Shown here: piece after piece, positions 8,401 to 21,000 of the stretch
How positions within the stretch are numbered: the first letter of the stretch is position 1
Layout of the letters: the number at the start of each line of letters is the position of its first letter
Origin: Planctomycetota bacterium
GTDB lineage: Bacteria > Planctomycetota > Phycisphaerae > Phycisphaerales > Phycisphaeraceae
Direction of reading: 5' to 3'
NCBI GenBank assembly: GCA_016350165.1
Contig: CP066225.1
Coordinates: forward strand, 496,001-560,000
Length of the DNA: 64,000 bases
Position numbers and translations under genes: made by a program
Notes under the pieces: model-generated
What the model was told of the DNA's origin: nothing
The model's database searches: none
What the model saw: only the letters and a program-made list of their open reading frames with translations

Positions 8401-9858
8401 CTCTTCTGCATCTGTACGAACAACCGCACCGTTCTGGATGGTGATATCGCCACCTTCGGCTATGAGCGGTGATTGATCATACCAACCGGCGCCGGTCAGG
8501 TTGATGTGGGTACCGTCGAGGATGACCTCGCCGCCTTCTGAATCGAGGATGTCGAAGCTCATCGGGTTCTCAGCTGTGCCACCGGTGAGGGTGAAGTTGC
8601 CGGTGCCGGTTTTAGTTAGCCTGCCGGGTACAGAGCCGCCCGCGTCCTGGATCTGACCATCGAAAGTGGAATCACCATTATTGATGCCAACGGTCATCGC
8701 ATCATCGCCGGAGAGGTATATCGTTCCTTCGCCGATCAGCTGATCGGTCTCGAATGTGCCGCCGTTGTTAATGGTAATACTACTGCTTGGGATCCACAGT
8801 GTCGTTATACCCGTATTCCGAACCAAGCCATCATTTTCTACGGTCAAAAAACCTTTGCCGCCTGAATGATCTGAGCCTCTTCCGCCTAGATCAAGTCTCT
8901 TTGTTTCAATCAGGCTGCCGTTACCCCTCACAAAAACTTTACCTAACGCGGCTTCATCGACACCAATCAGAAGGTTATTTGTACGAACAGTCCCACCGTT
9001 CTCCACAGCCATAGCGCCATCATTGTAAAATCCGATTCTCACAGTAGCAAAGTCTAATGCAGCACCATTTCTCACATTAATATAGCCACTTGTAGGCTCT
9101 CCGTTATAACCCGCATCTAAAAAATAGCCCGACAATGACGTGCCGCTGCCAGTAACGGTCAATGTGGAGTTTCTATCAACTAGTCCGCTACGCGTTAGTT
9201 GAACAACAGCACCGTTTTTCAGTGTGATATCCCCACCATAGGCGGCGAATGCCCTCTCTGAACCGGTGTTGTCGGTGACGTTCATACGAGCGCCATCTAA
9301 GATGAGATGGCCGTTTCTAACGTGAAGAAGGCCAACGCTTGATGGATTGGCATCGGTGCCACCAGTGAGGGTGAGCGTGCCGCTGCCGTTTTTGTTCAGT
9401 GTGTTATTATTGCCCGCATTAACATTGCCGTGAACTTGAAGATCGGCCTCAATGTTCCAGCCGGCGGAGCTGCCCAAAAGCAGATCGTTATAAATATTGT
9501 GTGTCGCTGATCCGGTGGTTGTAATATCGCCACTGCTGATAGTAATCTGCTTGCCTGAACTGGTCGCATTAGCCAGCGTGTAATTAGTGTTGCCCTCAAA
9601 CTCAATCTTCTCAATAGTGGCGTCTTCATTAAGCTCAACGTACGTATTGGGAGCGGAGTCACTGAAAACGACGGTATCACTGCTATCAGGTACACCGGAG
9701 GGTTGCCAGTTGCTACTATTTTCCCACCATGAATTTTCACTTCCATCCCATCTAATGGTATCAGCCGATGCGGGACTCGTGGTACTGAAAACCGTACCGA
9801 TGGTGATCAACGCCATTGCTGCAGGTAGCAATGAACTCGTTTGAAGGGGTGCTTTCAT
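5407..9858 (-). CDS. Giant beta-strand-repeat surface protein with PEP-CTERM anchor
   Basis: This protein has 1483 residues from ATG 9858, which has AAAGGAGAGG about nine bases upstream; an ATG 13 codons earlier lacks a good site. A signal peptide (M-K-A-P-L-Q-T-S-S-L-L-P-A-A...S-A-S-A type) leads into a W-D-G/S-W-W/N-W motif and a G-V-P-D-S box common in planctomycete surface proteins. The body is a series of autotransporter-associated beta-strand repeats with recurring G-T-F-T-L-T-G-G and F-D-I-L-D-S-E-G-G units, expected to form a right-handed beta-helix. The C-terminus carries I-P-E-P, a hydrophobic helix and R-G-G-R-R, the PEP-CTERM signal for exosortase-dependent processing. It is probably a secreted adhesin or envelope protein. 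No barrel is present, unlike its two large neighbours, and its repeat type is shared with the N-terminal part of the 5100-residue protein. Confidence 0.88.
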   Translation of the reverse strand: MKAPLQTSSLLPAAMALITIGTVFSTTSPASADTIRWDGSENSWWENSSNWQPSGVPDSSDTVVFSDSAPNTYVELNEDATIEKIEFEGNTNYTLANATSSGKQITISSGDITTTGSATHNIYNDLLLGSSAGWNIEADLQVHGNVNAGNNNTLNKNGSGTLTLTGGTDANPSSVGLLHVRNGHLILDGARMNVTDNTGSERAFAAYGGDITLKNGAVVQLTRSGLVDRNSTLTVTGSGTSLSGYFLDAGYNGEPTSGYINVRNGAALDFATVRIGFYNDGAMAVENGGTVRTNNLLIGVDEAALGKVFVRGNGSLIETKRLDLGGRGSDHSGGKGFLTVENDGLVRNTGITTLWIPSSSITINNGGTFETDQLIGEGTIYLSGDDAMTVGINNGDSTFDGQIQDAGGSVPGRLTKTGTGNFTLTGGTAENPMSFDILDSEGGEVILDGTHINLTGAGWYDQSPLIAEGGDITIQNGAVVRTDAEEGNMWVNGNTLTTTGSNTSLTGSRIDVTGGTGKLIVTDNAEVDLATTLYLGGYYGDGQMEVRGGGTLSSDVAYFADYSTAQVTGYNSRLLTQQMYVTGNSTLTVDDNGAVEVAEFIDLSSSANSSLTIDDGGSVRVNQIKGNGTISFAGDDALTVGINNGSSTFSGLIQDAGGDEPSKLTKVGSGTFTLTGGTEDATSTFDILDSEDGSVVLNGAHINLTSTGEDTQSALLATGGNIALQNGTVVQLDDEDGEALVRGNTLTLTGEDTSLSGYQMTVFENNDGSTGNLVIEDNAELDFTYLLVGYDVNNDTSGAGNLVMQSGARAELDGLFLFGTGTASLSNSQLFAENMTLGNTGTLNVNDGSEVEVADTIYMYSSGNSINVNGGTLQTDGLDGSGTVSISGTDALTVGINNGSSTFSGTIQDAAGGAGTLTQTGESTFTLTNANTYTGGTQLYGGTLQLSNNNAAGTGTITVQDTTTNRTLGFTDGVNVGNAVDMYSDLNMSVNDGESATYSGIITDYSDSFLTYNGGGTLTLTGGTADAPSNIGLLRIHDGNLIIDNAHINLTSTNQWEWTFDVSGGDVTLQNGAVVQTNEDPFKGSLVYIGGHTLTLTGSGTLLTSGWTRNNGRIVVEDNAALRIADLNIGDKGTGELAVQSGATVSVDKLRLGNGSTSLVTGSGSRLETGSLTLYESGPNTFTVEDGGVVEVAGHTYFGLSNSIQLIIDNGTFRTDQLSNYNYQGYIARPTISISGDNALTVGINNGSSTFDGQIQDAAGGAGSLTKTGSGTFTLTGDNTYTGNTFVTDGTLLASNTTGSATGSGDVAVFDGGTLGGNGMIASKVFINDGGTLAPGESAGHLTVNDVVFGIGSTFEVELGGLEASTEYDVLSVLSYAILDNGNGPLLDVSLIDGFELDFGQHFEIVNVGDRLIGGFNSLAEGARVSSFNDIDLFITYQAGDGNDIALYTAAIPEPASFVLLGLGGLALILRGGRRSAHLTQSA

Positions 9859-10176
9859 CTTTCTTCCTCTCCTTTGAATAGAAGCATGCCGTTGCATGCA
9901 ATAAATTCAGATGCGCTCTATCTTTCAATGAGACGCACTGAGTTTGCCCAAGCTCCGCATAACAATACGTATTCGAGCTAAAAATCAGGACATGATATTT
10001 ACCACAAATGAAAATAAAATCAAAAGTTTTAATCCGTTATATGAAGCAGCTCTAAATTTTTGCATGACTTGCACATCTAAAGAAACATACTCTTACCAAA
10101 AAAACATACAACTGGATTTTTACAGTACTTATGATGTGAGTAATTTGTGATATTTTGCTTATATTTAAAACTGCTT
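9859..10176. other. Upstream region of the PEP-CTERM protein gene
   Basis: This A/T-rich stretch of about 320 bp precedes the minus-strand gene. It contains the ribosome binding site and a short inverted word pair GCATGC/TGCATGC near 9885-9900. I see no convincing gene; a short plus-strand open frame at 9944-10150 has no recognisable content. The promoter presumably lies here but I cannot place it firmly. Confidence 0.5.
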
Positions 10177-10200
10177 CAATTAAATTAGTTAATCCCAATT

Positions 10201-11400
10201 GAGACCTCTGAATAACTCATAACATTTGCACACATTATAAGCTTGCGCTGTAATACGTTTTTCTCAAACGCATCGAAGCTTATGGAGTGAAGCAGATGGA
10301 ACGACGCAGCAGCGAGCCGGGTTTGATTGATGGACTGACCGCAGATTTGGGCGGGGCGAAAACATCCTCCTTTCTTGACAAGGTTCAAAAAGCGATCGAT
10401 TTCAAAACACTTGCAAATGGCCTGCGTGAGGATCTGACGCCGAAGCAGCCCAAGGGTGGCCGCCCGTTCTGGCCGGTGGAGGTGATGGTCAAGTGCCTGA
10501 TGCTGGCCAAGTGGTACAGCCTCTCGGATCCGCAGCTCGAAGAGCAGCTCTGTGACCGTTTGAGCTTCCGAAGGTTTGTGGGGTTGAGCCTGAGTGATGC
10601 GACGCCGGATGAGACAACGTTTGTGCGGTTCCGTCAGCGGCTTAGAGAAACAGGTCACGGCTCGACGCTCTTTGATTCGGTGCTCAAACAGCTGCAAAAC
10701 AAGGGCCTTGTGCTTAAAGAAGGCTCGTTGGTTGATGCGACAATCATCACGCAATCGACAGGCGGTAAGAATAAGGACGGGGATTCGACGCGTGACCGCA
10801 GTGCCAGCTTCACCAAAAAACACGGCAAAACCTATCACGGTTACAAGGCAAGCATCAATGCCAGCACTGATGGTTTTATCACGGATTACCGTCTCGATAC
10901 GGCGAAGGTGCACGACTCGCAGCATATCGATGAATTGATTGAAGACGAGGCGGTGGCGGTCTATGCTGACAGCGCGTATATGAGTAAGCTACGCAGAAAA
11001 AGCCTGAAAAACAAGGGTATTTTTGACGGGATCATTCAACGTCGAGTCCGCGGTCAGAAGCAATTGAGCGTTGAACAGCAGCGACACAACAAGGCTTGTT
11101 CGCAAGTGCGTGCGAAGGTCGAACATCCATTTGCCTGGCTGAAGCAGCAGATGGGTTACCGTCGTGTTCGTTACCGGGGTTTGTTGCGTAACGGTTTGGA
11201 TTTTGGATTGATCGCGGCAGCTTACAACATCAAACGCAGCCTGAGCGGATTGGGGATGGGGTTAAGCTGAGTGAAAGAAGCGACATGGCGTTTGCGGCGG
11301 ATGATTGAAAGCAGAATATCGTGAAATAATCCGCCTGCGAACTGCTCCACAATATCCGACAAATCAACTGGCAATCGACTCGCGGCTATTCAGAGGTCTC
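10201..11400 (+). mobile_element. IS5-family-like insertion sequence, 1200 bp
   Basis: Terminal inverted repeats GAGACCTCTGAATA lie at both ends (10201-10214 and the complement at 11387-11400), flanked by a 4-bp AATT duplication. One transposase gene fills most of the element. The ends and the DDE transposase fit the IS5 family. The transposase is uninterrupted, so the copy may be active. Confidence 0.88.
10296..11270 (+). CDS. IS5-family transposase
   Basis: The protein has 324 residues from ATG 10296, chosen over an in-frame GTG at 10287 because GGAG lies eight bases before the ATG. It has an N-terminal IS5-type domain (G-G-R-P-F-W-P-V-E-V-M-V-K-C-L and S-D-P-Q-L-E-E-Q-L) followed by an RNase H-like DDE domain. 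The first Asp lies in L-V-D-A-T-I-I, the second in V-Y-A-D-S-A-Y, and the Glu in A-K-V-E-H-P-F-A-W-L-K. It cuts and joins the ends of the surrounding 1.2 kb IS. The frame is complete, with no sign of decay. The base composition appears higher in G+C than the adhesin genes around it, consistent with separate arrival. Confidence 0.92.
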   Translation: MERRSSEPGLIDGLTADLGGAKTSSFLDKVQKAIDFKTLANGLREDLTPKQPKGGRPFWPVEVMVKCLMLAKWYSLSDPQLEEQLCDRLSFRRFVGLSLSDATPDETTFVRFRQRLRETGHGSTLFDSVLKQLQNKGLVLKEGSLVDATIITQSTGGKNKDGDSTRDRSASFTKKHGKTYHGYKASINASTDGFITDYRLDTAKVHDSQHIDELIEDEAVAVYADSAYMSKLRRKSLKNKGIFDGIIQRRVRGQKQLSVEQQRHNKACSQVRAKVEHPFAWLKQQMGYRRVRYRGLLRNGLDFGLIAAAYNIKRSLSGLGMGLS

Positions 11401-11422
11401 AATTGATTAACTAATTTAATTG

Positions 11423-12086
11423 TTTGGGGCTCCTCCTTCGGCCCTTCACATCCTCATTCCCATCGTACTTCTTCACCAGTCGCGTAGGCACTGCTGGAGA
11501 CACGGTCAAACACCGCTAAATCTCTATCGAGGGGCTAGGCTTTCCTTGCTGCGGTGCCTAAGCAAACCTACACGCAAGTAGAGCAGATTAGTCTGTCCAT
11601 TTTTGATGGAGACATTCGTCAGCACACAAACCTATGTGTGCCATTGTGTCGGTTAGGTGAGAAAGTAAATGTAGGTAGCATAGAAGGCGATGGTATAGCC
11701 GGTAAAGCTTACAGACGATAACGGTTATCGTACTGATTGGATTGATATTTACTTATTGGTGTTGGGTCAGGAAAGACAAACAAGCTGATTTCAAATTCGT
11801 GTTGTGTGATCTTATGTGGTTGCACAGGTGCTAAATTTACAAGGGTTTCTGCGTAACATGATGAAGATTTGGCATGTACATTATCGCCTGTAGATAGATA
11901 CAGGACATGATGTGCTTGCTACAGGTATTTCCATATCTTTTGTCTTAATATTACTTGTTGTGTCGGGTTTAACATTCGGCAGGATTTTGTTCTTTCAGTT
12001 CTTTAGTGCATCAGTTTGCTGCCGGTATCTGTGTGTTGGTTTCTTATTTCAATGTGGTTGCAGTCTTTAATAATGGAATAAGTGTC
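11423..12086. other. Leader region upstream of the first giant autotransporter
   Basis: These 660 bp contain no convincing gene. They hold several small hairpins (for example GCACAC at 11622-11627 with GTGTGC at 11636-11641) and a 17-bp palindrome at 11715-11731. A long structured leader or promoter region for the giant gene is plausible but I cannot place a promoter with confidence. Confidence 0.5.
11715..11731. promoter_or_regulatory. Operator-like palindrome
   Basis: ACGATAAC-G-GTTATCGT has perfect 8-bp arms around one central base. It lies about 355 bp upstream of the giant autotransporter start. It may be a regulator binding site; no partner protein is known here. Confidence 0.4.
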
Positions 12087-15000
12087 ATGATCAACGGAAT
12101 GATCACTATCAGTCGTATAGGCATGAGCCTTGGCGCGGTCGGTTTGTTGTTGAGCAGTAGTACTATTGCCGCTGATGTTACATTTGTTGATACGCAAAAC
12201 AGCAACAGTTGGCAGGATAGCGCGAACTGGGTAGGTGGCTCTGTGCCGTCGGCCGATATCGGCGGGAGCATTCTGATTCAGTCCGGTTTCGATACAGGCG
12301 GCGATCCCGCGATTCCCATTACGGGTATTGACAATGATTACCACAACATCGATACCTTGCGATTTATCATTGCTGGCGTCGACAATACCTATGACCTACA
12401 AGGCACCGGCTCGCTCACATTCAATAGCGGCGGGATAATCTACAACTACAAATCAGCGACCAACAATATCAGCGTCGACAAGATTATTGGTTCATCTGGC
12501 ACGTTGACATTCGATGCTGCAAATGGATCACTCGGCATTAACGGTGCGGTTGATCTCAGTGCAGGCACTGCATTGACTGTGACTGGTAGCAATGGCACCG
12601 AAATCAGCGGCATCATCAGCGGCGACACGGGTTCATTAACCAAAACTGGTAGCGGTACGCTTGTGCTGAACAGCAGCAACACGTACAGCGGCGGCACGAC
12701 ACTTTCCGGCGGCACAATCGATATAAACACCGATAACGCATTCGGCGATAGCGCCGGCGCAATCACGGTTGCGGGTGATACGCTACTTGATATAGGCCCT
12801 TGGACCGAAGACATCCGTACTATTGATAATGCTATCAATCTGAATGATGGTCAAGTTTTGTCTGTTACCGGCAGTAATACTATGAATCTTAATGGTGATA
12901 TTACCGGTGATGGCAGTATTTATTTGGACAATTACGGGGATTTCTACATTTCCGGCAATAACTCATTTACCGGCGGTATTACTGTCGCTGGTAGTGATAT
13001 TCGTACTGCCTCCGCTACCGCACTCGGTACCGGCGCAGTAACGATAACGGGAGCTTCTTCGGGATTAACCATTGATGGATCAGGCAATGATTTTAGCAAT
13101 GTCTTCATATTGAATACTGAGTTGACGGTCTACATACCTAGTGGCCCGAATACCTTGAGTGGCGAGATCAGTGGCAATGGAAAATTAAAAAAAGTAGGTG
13201 AGAAAACACTGACGATCACCCACGACAACTCATCGTTTAGTGGCAATACGCAGATTGGCGAAGGTGCCATCCAAGTCAGCCACAATAACGCATTTGGTAC
13301 GGGCACACTCATTGTGGATAAGTTCGTATCTTTTGCTAGTGCACCGACATTAACCGCCGGTGCCAATGATATTTCGCTTGCGAATGACGTCACCTTGGTA
13401 GATACCGACTTGACGATATCCGGCACCCATGATTTAACGCTTGCCGGTTCGATTGGCGGCGCTGGCGCACGCGGCTTAATCAAAGAAGACAGCGGCACGC
13501 TGACGCTCAGCGGCACCAACACTTACAGCGGCGACACGACAATTAATGAAGGCACGATCATCGCCGAAGGCGGTAATGCGATTGGTGATAGTAGCCTTGT
13601 GATCATTGCTGACGTTGCCGGTGCAACGTTGCAGCTTAATGGGGATGAGACGATCGGCGGGCTGACCGGTGGCGGTTCCACAGGCGGCGAACTCATTCTT
13701 CAGGACAACACCCTCACGATTGGTGGCGATGACGATACGACCTTTGATGGTGTGATTTCTGGCACGGGGGCATTAGCGATAACAGGAACCGGTACGCTGG
13801 CACTCACCGGCACGAATACGTTTACCGGCGGTACCACGCTAAATGGCGGCGTTACGACAGTCAGCAGTGACGACGCGTTCGGCACCGGCTCCGTCACCGT
13901 GGCAGGTGCGTCAGGATTAACTGCGGGTATCAGTAGCGTGACGCTTGATAACGTCTTCACTTTGAATAACGACTTAACCATCTCCGGCGACAATGATCTG
14001 ACGCTTGACGATGTGATTGACGGCACAGGCGCCTTGATAAAAACAGGCATCGGCACGCTAACGCTGAATGGCACCAACACTTACAGCGGTGGCACCACGC
14101 TTCTTGGCGGTGGTCTCACGGTCGGTAGTGATGATGCGATTGGTAGTGGCTCATTAACCGTGTCAGGCGTCGCAACATTAACAGCTGACAGCAGTGTCAC
14201 ACTTGATAATCCGATCGTCTTTGAAAAGATAGGCCTAACTTTTGGCTTGGATATTAAAAATGACCATGATCTGACACTTAACGGTGTGATTAGTGGGCCG
14301 AACGGATTTGGAAAAGACGGCAGCGGCATGCTGATACTGAACGGTGAGAATACGTTTACAGGTAACATAACAGCGATAGCCGGTGGAATCACGGTCGGCA
14401 GCAATAACGCACTCGGCACAGACTGGTTAAGCGTGGGAGGATTAATCGAATTAACCGCTGGTATCAGCGACGTCACGCTTTCGAACAGTCTCCACTTAGG
14501 CAATGGTAATGTCTTAACCATATCCGGTGATAATAATTTGACCTTTGAGAGCGGTGTTTTGACCGGCTATGGTCAGATTGAAAAAACAGGTGCCGGTACG
14601 TTGAGCCTTGGCTTTGACGAATCAGACTCTTATGGCGGTGACTTCAATATTTTAGAGGGCACCGTCATTGTTTTCGACGGCAGGGGGATTGGTAATCATG
14701 GCACCGTGATATTAGCTGACGTTGCTAGTGCCATCTTTCAACTCGATGATGACGAAACGATCGGTTCGCTTGCTGGTGGTGGTTCCATCGGCGGCGTGGT
14801 CAATCTTCAAGGTAATACATTGACGGTGACTAGTCCGAGCGACGCGACCTTTGACGGTCTTATTACAGGGACTGGCAGTTTATTAATTAATCGTGGTAGG
14901 CTGAACAAAGGTACGCAGACGCTGAGCGGTGACAACACGTATATTGGCGGCACAACGCTTGACTCGGGTGTACTCCAGGTTAGCCACAATAACGCACTCG

Positions 15001-18000
15001 GCACAGGCGCGTTAACGGTGGATACAACACCGATAAACACATCGCCACCAACAGTTTTAACAGCATCATTACTTGCAGGCATCGATGGTGTCGCAATTGC
15101 TAATGACATCATATTGGAAACTGAATTACAGGTGATTGGTTCCAATGATCTGACGCTCGATGGTGCGATTAGTGGCGAGGGCGGATTAAATAAAACAGAT
15201 GGGGATTACACGTTGACGCTCACCGGCACCAACACATACAGCGGCGGCACCAATATTGATGCAGGCATGGTCATCGCGTCCGGCGGTAATGCGATCGGTG
15301 ATACTGGAACAGTGACATTTGCTGACGTTGCTGGTGCTACCTTGCAACTCAATGCAAACGAAACCATTGGCTCACTGGTGGGTGGTGGTTCTACAGGCGG
15401 TGAGGTCGTTCTTCAAAGCTACACTCTCACAGTGAATGGTACGGATGACACGACCTTTGAAGGTCTTGTTTCAGGGACAGGCGGTTTGATTAAGCAAGGC
15501 AGCGGCATGCTGACGCTGAACGGTACGAACACTTACACTGGCGGCACAACACTTTCAGCCGGTGGCATCACAGTCGGTAACGACGATGCAATCAGTATTG
15601 GCACTTTAACCGTGGACGGCGTTTCTGAATTAAGTGCTGGTATTAGCAGTGTTACGCTTGGTAACGCTGTTACGTTGGATGACGATTTAATCATATCTGG
15701 CGACAATGATCTGACCATTACTGATGTGATTTCTGGTACGGGCGCCTTAATCAAAGAAGGCGCTGGCACGCTGACGTTGAATGGCATAAACACATATAGC
15801 GGCGGTACGACGCTTTCTGGCGGTGGCGTTACTTTAGGTACCAACAGCGCGCTCAGCACCGGCGCAATTGCTGTGGATGGCGCATCAGAATTAAGCGCAG
15901 GCATTAGCAGTATCACGCTTAGTAATGCCATTACTTTAAGTGATGAATTAACGATATCCGGCGACAATAATTTGACCCTGGGTGGTGTGATTGATGGCAC
16001 CGGCGCATTAGCCAAAACAGGCGATGGTATGCTGACACTCAGTGGTACAAACACCTACAGCGGCGGCACGACAATTTCAGGTGGTACAATTCATGTAGAA
16101 AACTACAACAGCGCATTCGGCGATAGCGGCGGCGTAATCACGTTTGAGGGTGACGCGACATTTGAGCACGTAGGAAATCGTCTAATATACAATGACATTG
16201 ATCTCGACAGCCACGAACTGACCATTGATACTGGTCTTCTATCCCTCGGAGGTGATATCTCTGGTACAGGCGGTCGTATTCTGGTCGAGAAGGGGAGCGT
16301 ATCGCTGCATGGTGATAACACTTTTACCGGCGGTGTGACCGCGAACGGCGGTAATATTTTTGTTGCTCATAATAACGGACTTGGTCTCGGCACATTGACC
16401 ATTGCAGTAAACACAACATCAGGAACCGATGCATCTTTAAGACCTTACGGTGACATCGAACTTGGTAACGCGATCGTCTTAAATGATTTTTTAGAAATTG
16501 AACATTATGAGGATCTAATCCTTAATGGCGCGATTAGTGGCGATGGATCATTAGAACTAACAGGGAGATTCGGCCTGTTCACGCTGAACGGCGACAGCAC
16601 GTTTAGTGGTGGCACTACGCTTGAAGCTGGCGGAATCACAGTCGGTCACAATAACGCGCTCGGCACCGGTGCATTAACAGTAGGCTTGCTCATGCCAGAC
16701 CCAATATATTTAATCGCGGGGGGCAGCAGCATCACGCTTGCGAACACGATTACGTTGTATGATGATTTAACTGTATCCGGCGACAATGATCTGACGCTTA
16801 CAGGTGTTATCTTCAGTGGGGACATATTGATCGAAAACGCATTGTTCAAAGAAGGCGCTGGCACGCTGACGCTGAACGGTGCGAACACTTACACCGGCGG
16901 CACAACACTTTCAGCCGGTGGCCTTACGGTCGGCAACGACGATGCACTCGGTACCGGCTCATTAACCGTGGACGGCGTTTCGGAATTAAGTGCTGGCGCG
17001 AGCAGCGTCACGCTTGGTAACGCAGTTACTTTGAATGACGACTTAACCATCTCCGGTGCCAATGATCTGACGCTTGACGGTGTGATTAGCGATGGTGCCA
17101 GCATCGGCTCATTAACCAAAACCGGCAGTGGCACGTTAACGCTGAGCGGTGCCAACACTTACAGTGGCGGCACGACCATTGATGGAGGTACGGTCTCTGT
17201 AGAACACTACGACAGTGCATTCAGCACTGGCGCACTGACCTTTACAAACGATGCGACACTTACGTTTACTGCAATAAAAAATATAAACAACGATATTGAT
17301 CTCGGCAACCATCAGATGACCATTACTGGCGATAGAATTGGTGTCACGCGATTGTATGGCACTATTTCTGGTACAGACGGTAGCATTTTGATAGAGGATC
17401 GCTACGTGGAATTGCGGGGCGATAACACCTTTTCTGGCGGTGTGACCCTGAATGCTGGTGCAGCCCTTCTCAATCATAGTAACGGACTTGGTCTCGGCAC
17501 ATTAACTGTTGCCAAAAACACAGCATCAGTCACATCACATTCACTATTCCAAAATTCATTTATCATGACAATCGACAATGCGATCGTATTGAATGATATT
17601 TTAGAAATTATTACTTATTTTGATTTGACCTTTGACGGTGTGATTAGCGGCGATGGATCACTCGTAAGAACAGGAGGAGGTTCTACGACCTCGATCACAC
17701 TTAATGGCGATAACAGTTTGTATAGTGGGGTTACGGAGCTTCTAAATGGTGGAATCATCGTCGGGCATAACAACGCACTTGGCACTGGTGCATTGGAAGT
17801 AGGCGCGAGTAACTCAAGTCAATCATTATTTTTAAAAGCTGGTGTCAGCAGCGTTACTCTTGGCAACGCCGTTATCTTAAATGATGACTTGACGATATCC
17901 GGCGACAATAATCTGACGCTTACCGATGTGATTTCCGGCACTGGCGCATTGATCAAAGAAGGCAACGGTGCGCTGACGCTGACGGGCACAAACACATACA

Positions 18001-21000
18001 GCGGCGGTACGACGATCTCCGCTGGAACGCTGCAGATCGGTGACGGTGGCACGACCGGTTCGATTCTGGGTGACGTTCTTAATAATGGCACGCTTGCATT
18101 CAATCGTTCGGATGATCTGATCTACACAGGTGTGATTAGCGAATCATCCGGCTCGTCCGGCTCATTTGTCAAAGCAGGCGATGGCACGCTGACGTTGACT
18201 GGCACCAACACGTACAGCGGTCTCACGACGATCATGGGTGGAACGCTGCAGATTGGTGACGGCGGCACAACCGGTTCAATTCAAAGTAGCATCCTCAATA
18301 ACGCTACGCTTGCATTCAATCGCTCGGATGATCTGACCTACTCGAATCTCATTTTAGGCATTGGCAGTTTAGTCAAGGAAGGCAGTGGCACGCTGACGCT
18401 CAGCGGCACCAACACTTACAGCGGCGGCACCAATATCAATGCGGGTACAGTCGTTGTTTCTGGTGGTAACGCAATTAGTGATAGCGGAACCGTAACACTT
18501 GCCGACGTTTCTGGTGCAACGTTGCAACTCAACGCAGATGAAACGATCGGCTCACTTGCCGGTGGTGGTTCCACGGGTGGCGAAGTGAGTCTTCAAAGCT
18601 ACACACTGACTATTGGTGATGCGAACGATACGATTTTTGGTGGTACGATTGCGGGTACTGGCTACTTCACCAAGGTGGGTGCTGGCACGCTGACGCTGAG
18701 CGGCAGCAACACGTACAGCGGCGGCATGACACTCTCTGCTGGCGGCATTGCCGTCGGCAACGATAATGCAATTGGCACTGGTTCATTAACCGTGGATGGC
18801 GCATCTGATTTAAGTGCTGGTGCGAGCAGCATCTCGCTTGCGAACGCTTTCACGCTGAATGACGACTTAACTGTTACCGGTGACAATGACCTGACCCTTG
18901 ATGGTGTGATTAGCGGTACGAGTGGATTAATCAAAGAAGGCGTTGGCACACTGACGCTTAGCAGCACCAACACCTACAGTGGTGGCACGACGCTTTCAGC
19001 TGGTGGTATTACGGTCGGCAACGACGATGCGATTGGCACCGGTTCATTGACCGTTTCGGGCGTCTCAGAGTTAAGTGCAGGTATCAGCAGCGTCACGCTT
19101 GGTAACGCAGTGACGTTGAATGACGACCTAACGATTACCGGCGACAATGACCTGACCCTTGATGGTGTGATTAGCGGTACGAGTGGCTTAACCAAAGAAG
19201 GCATTAGTACGCTGACACTTACTGGTCAAAATACCTATAGCGGTGGTACGACGCTGTCGGGTGGCGCGGTGATTGCGGGGAGCGACAGCGCCTTCGGCGA
19301 CAGTGCAGACGCTATCAGCGTGACAGCTAATACAAGCTTAGAGTCCGATGACGACGCCCGCACACTTGATAACGACTTTACCATTGACCTGAACAGCATC
19401 CTGACGGTGAGCGGGGCCTACGACCTGCTGATCAGCGGCGACATCAATGGAGCAGGCGGGCTGACCAAAGAAGGCGACAGCACGCTGGTACTCAGCGGTC
19501 ATAATACGTACACGGGCGCAACGCTCGTCAGCGGCGGCATCCTGCAGGTGATGAACGACGATGCACTGGGTGATGGGACGCTAACTATCCTTGGCAGCGC
19601 GGAATTGATCGTTGCCGACATCGTGACCGATCTTGATAATGACATCGCGATTGATCCTGGCCAGACCTTTACGGTGGGTGAGTTGGGTGACATGACGTTG
19701 TCTGGTGTGATCTCTGGCGATGGCAGCTTGCTCAAGGTGGGTAGCGGCACACTGACACTCAGCGGCACCAACACGTACACCGGTGATACGACCATTTCTG
19801 ACGGCATTATCGATATAACCGGCAACAGCAGTGCATTCGGCGGTGCCGACGCCAACGGCAACTACGGCACCGTGACCTTTACCGGTGATGGAGCAATTCT
19901 AACATCAGCAACAGTCACGGTAGCGAATGATATTAATCTCAATGACCATACCGTGACCATGGAGAACACTTCTGGCAATCTGAACCTCACGGGTGATATC
20001 TCCGGTACAGGCCGTCTTGTTCTCGATGCGTTATCTGATGGTGGCGTGATGAGTTCCATTGATCTGCGCGGCGATAACTCATCTTTCACCGGCGATGTGG
20101 AAGTGGAAGGAGTATTTTGGGCCTACACTAGCACCGCATTTGGGAGCGGTACATTGTCAACGGTAGGGCATACAGACTTAGTAGCCGGCAGTGACATAAC
20201 GCTTAATAACGATATCGCGTTCAATAGTAGCAGCGGAATAGTTCTTTATGTTAACAATGATATGACTCTTAACGGTGAGATTAGCGGTTATGGCGATTTG
20301 GTAATTAACGGCGACGGCAGCGATACGCTCACACTGAATGGTGCGAATACGTATAGTAAAGACACCGTGATAAATGATGGTAGCATCGTCGTCATCGGCA
20401 GCGACAGCGCCTTCGGCAACACCTCATCAATCACCTTGAACGGAGCGGTATCACTACTCTCCGGCGTCGATGACGAAGATGGCGTGTGGGTCGCTAATGC
20501 CTTTACCATGAGTGAGGATAGTACCTTAACGGTTGATGGCGACCTTGATTTAACCCTTAACGCTAACATCTTCGACGACGGCGACGTCATCAGCGAATTT
20601 GGCAACATCACCACAAACGTCGGCAACGGCAGATTGATAAAAAAGGGTGGTGGCACGCTTTATCTAAACGGTTTCAACCTTTATAGCGGCGGCACAGAAA
20701 TTCATGGTGGTACGGTCGTACTCTTGGGTGGACGTGATAGTGGCCAGATGGGAAATAGACTTGGCTTCGGCACCGTGGAATTGATGGGTGATGCGGAAAT
20801 TCGATCTGGAGAAAAGCAGTCTTCGGAGGTAGTTAATATTTATAATGATATTGATCTGGATAGTTATACCTTGACTACTTCCACTGATGAGACCATTTTG
20901 AGATTTTACGGTAGTATCTCCGGTGATGGCGGCAGTATTGTTCACAACGGGCCATTGAGACTAGTCCTGGATGCTGATAACACATTCACTGGCGGTGTGA

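Larger units (their letters stand above)
10177..11422. repeat. 18-bp hairpin arms split by the IS insertion
   Basis: Segment 10177-10194 is the exact reverse complement of 11405-11422. With the IS and one copy of the AATT duplication removed, the two arms face each other across the loop CCAATT. The ancestral target was therefore a perfect 18-bp hairpin, probably a terminator or similar structure between the adhesin genes. Target duplication AATT is at 10197-10200 and 11401-11404. Confidence 0.8.
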
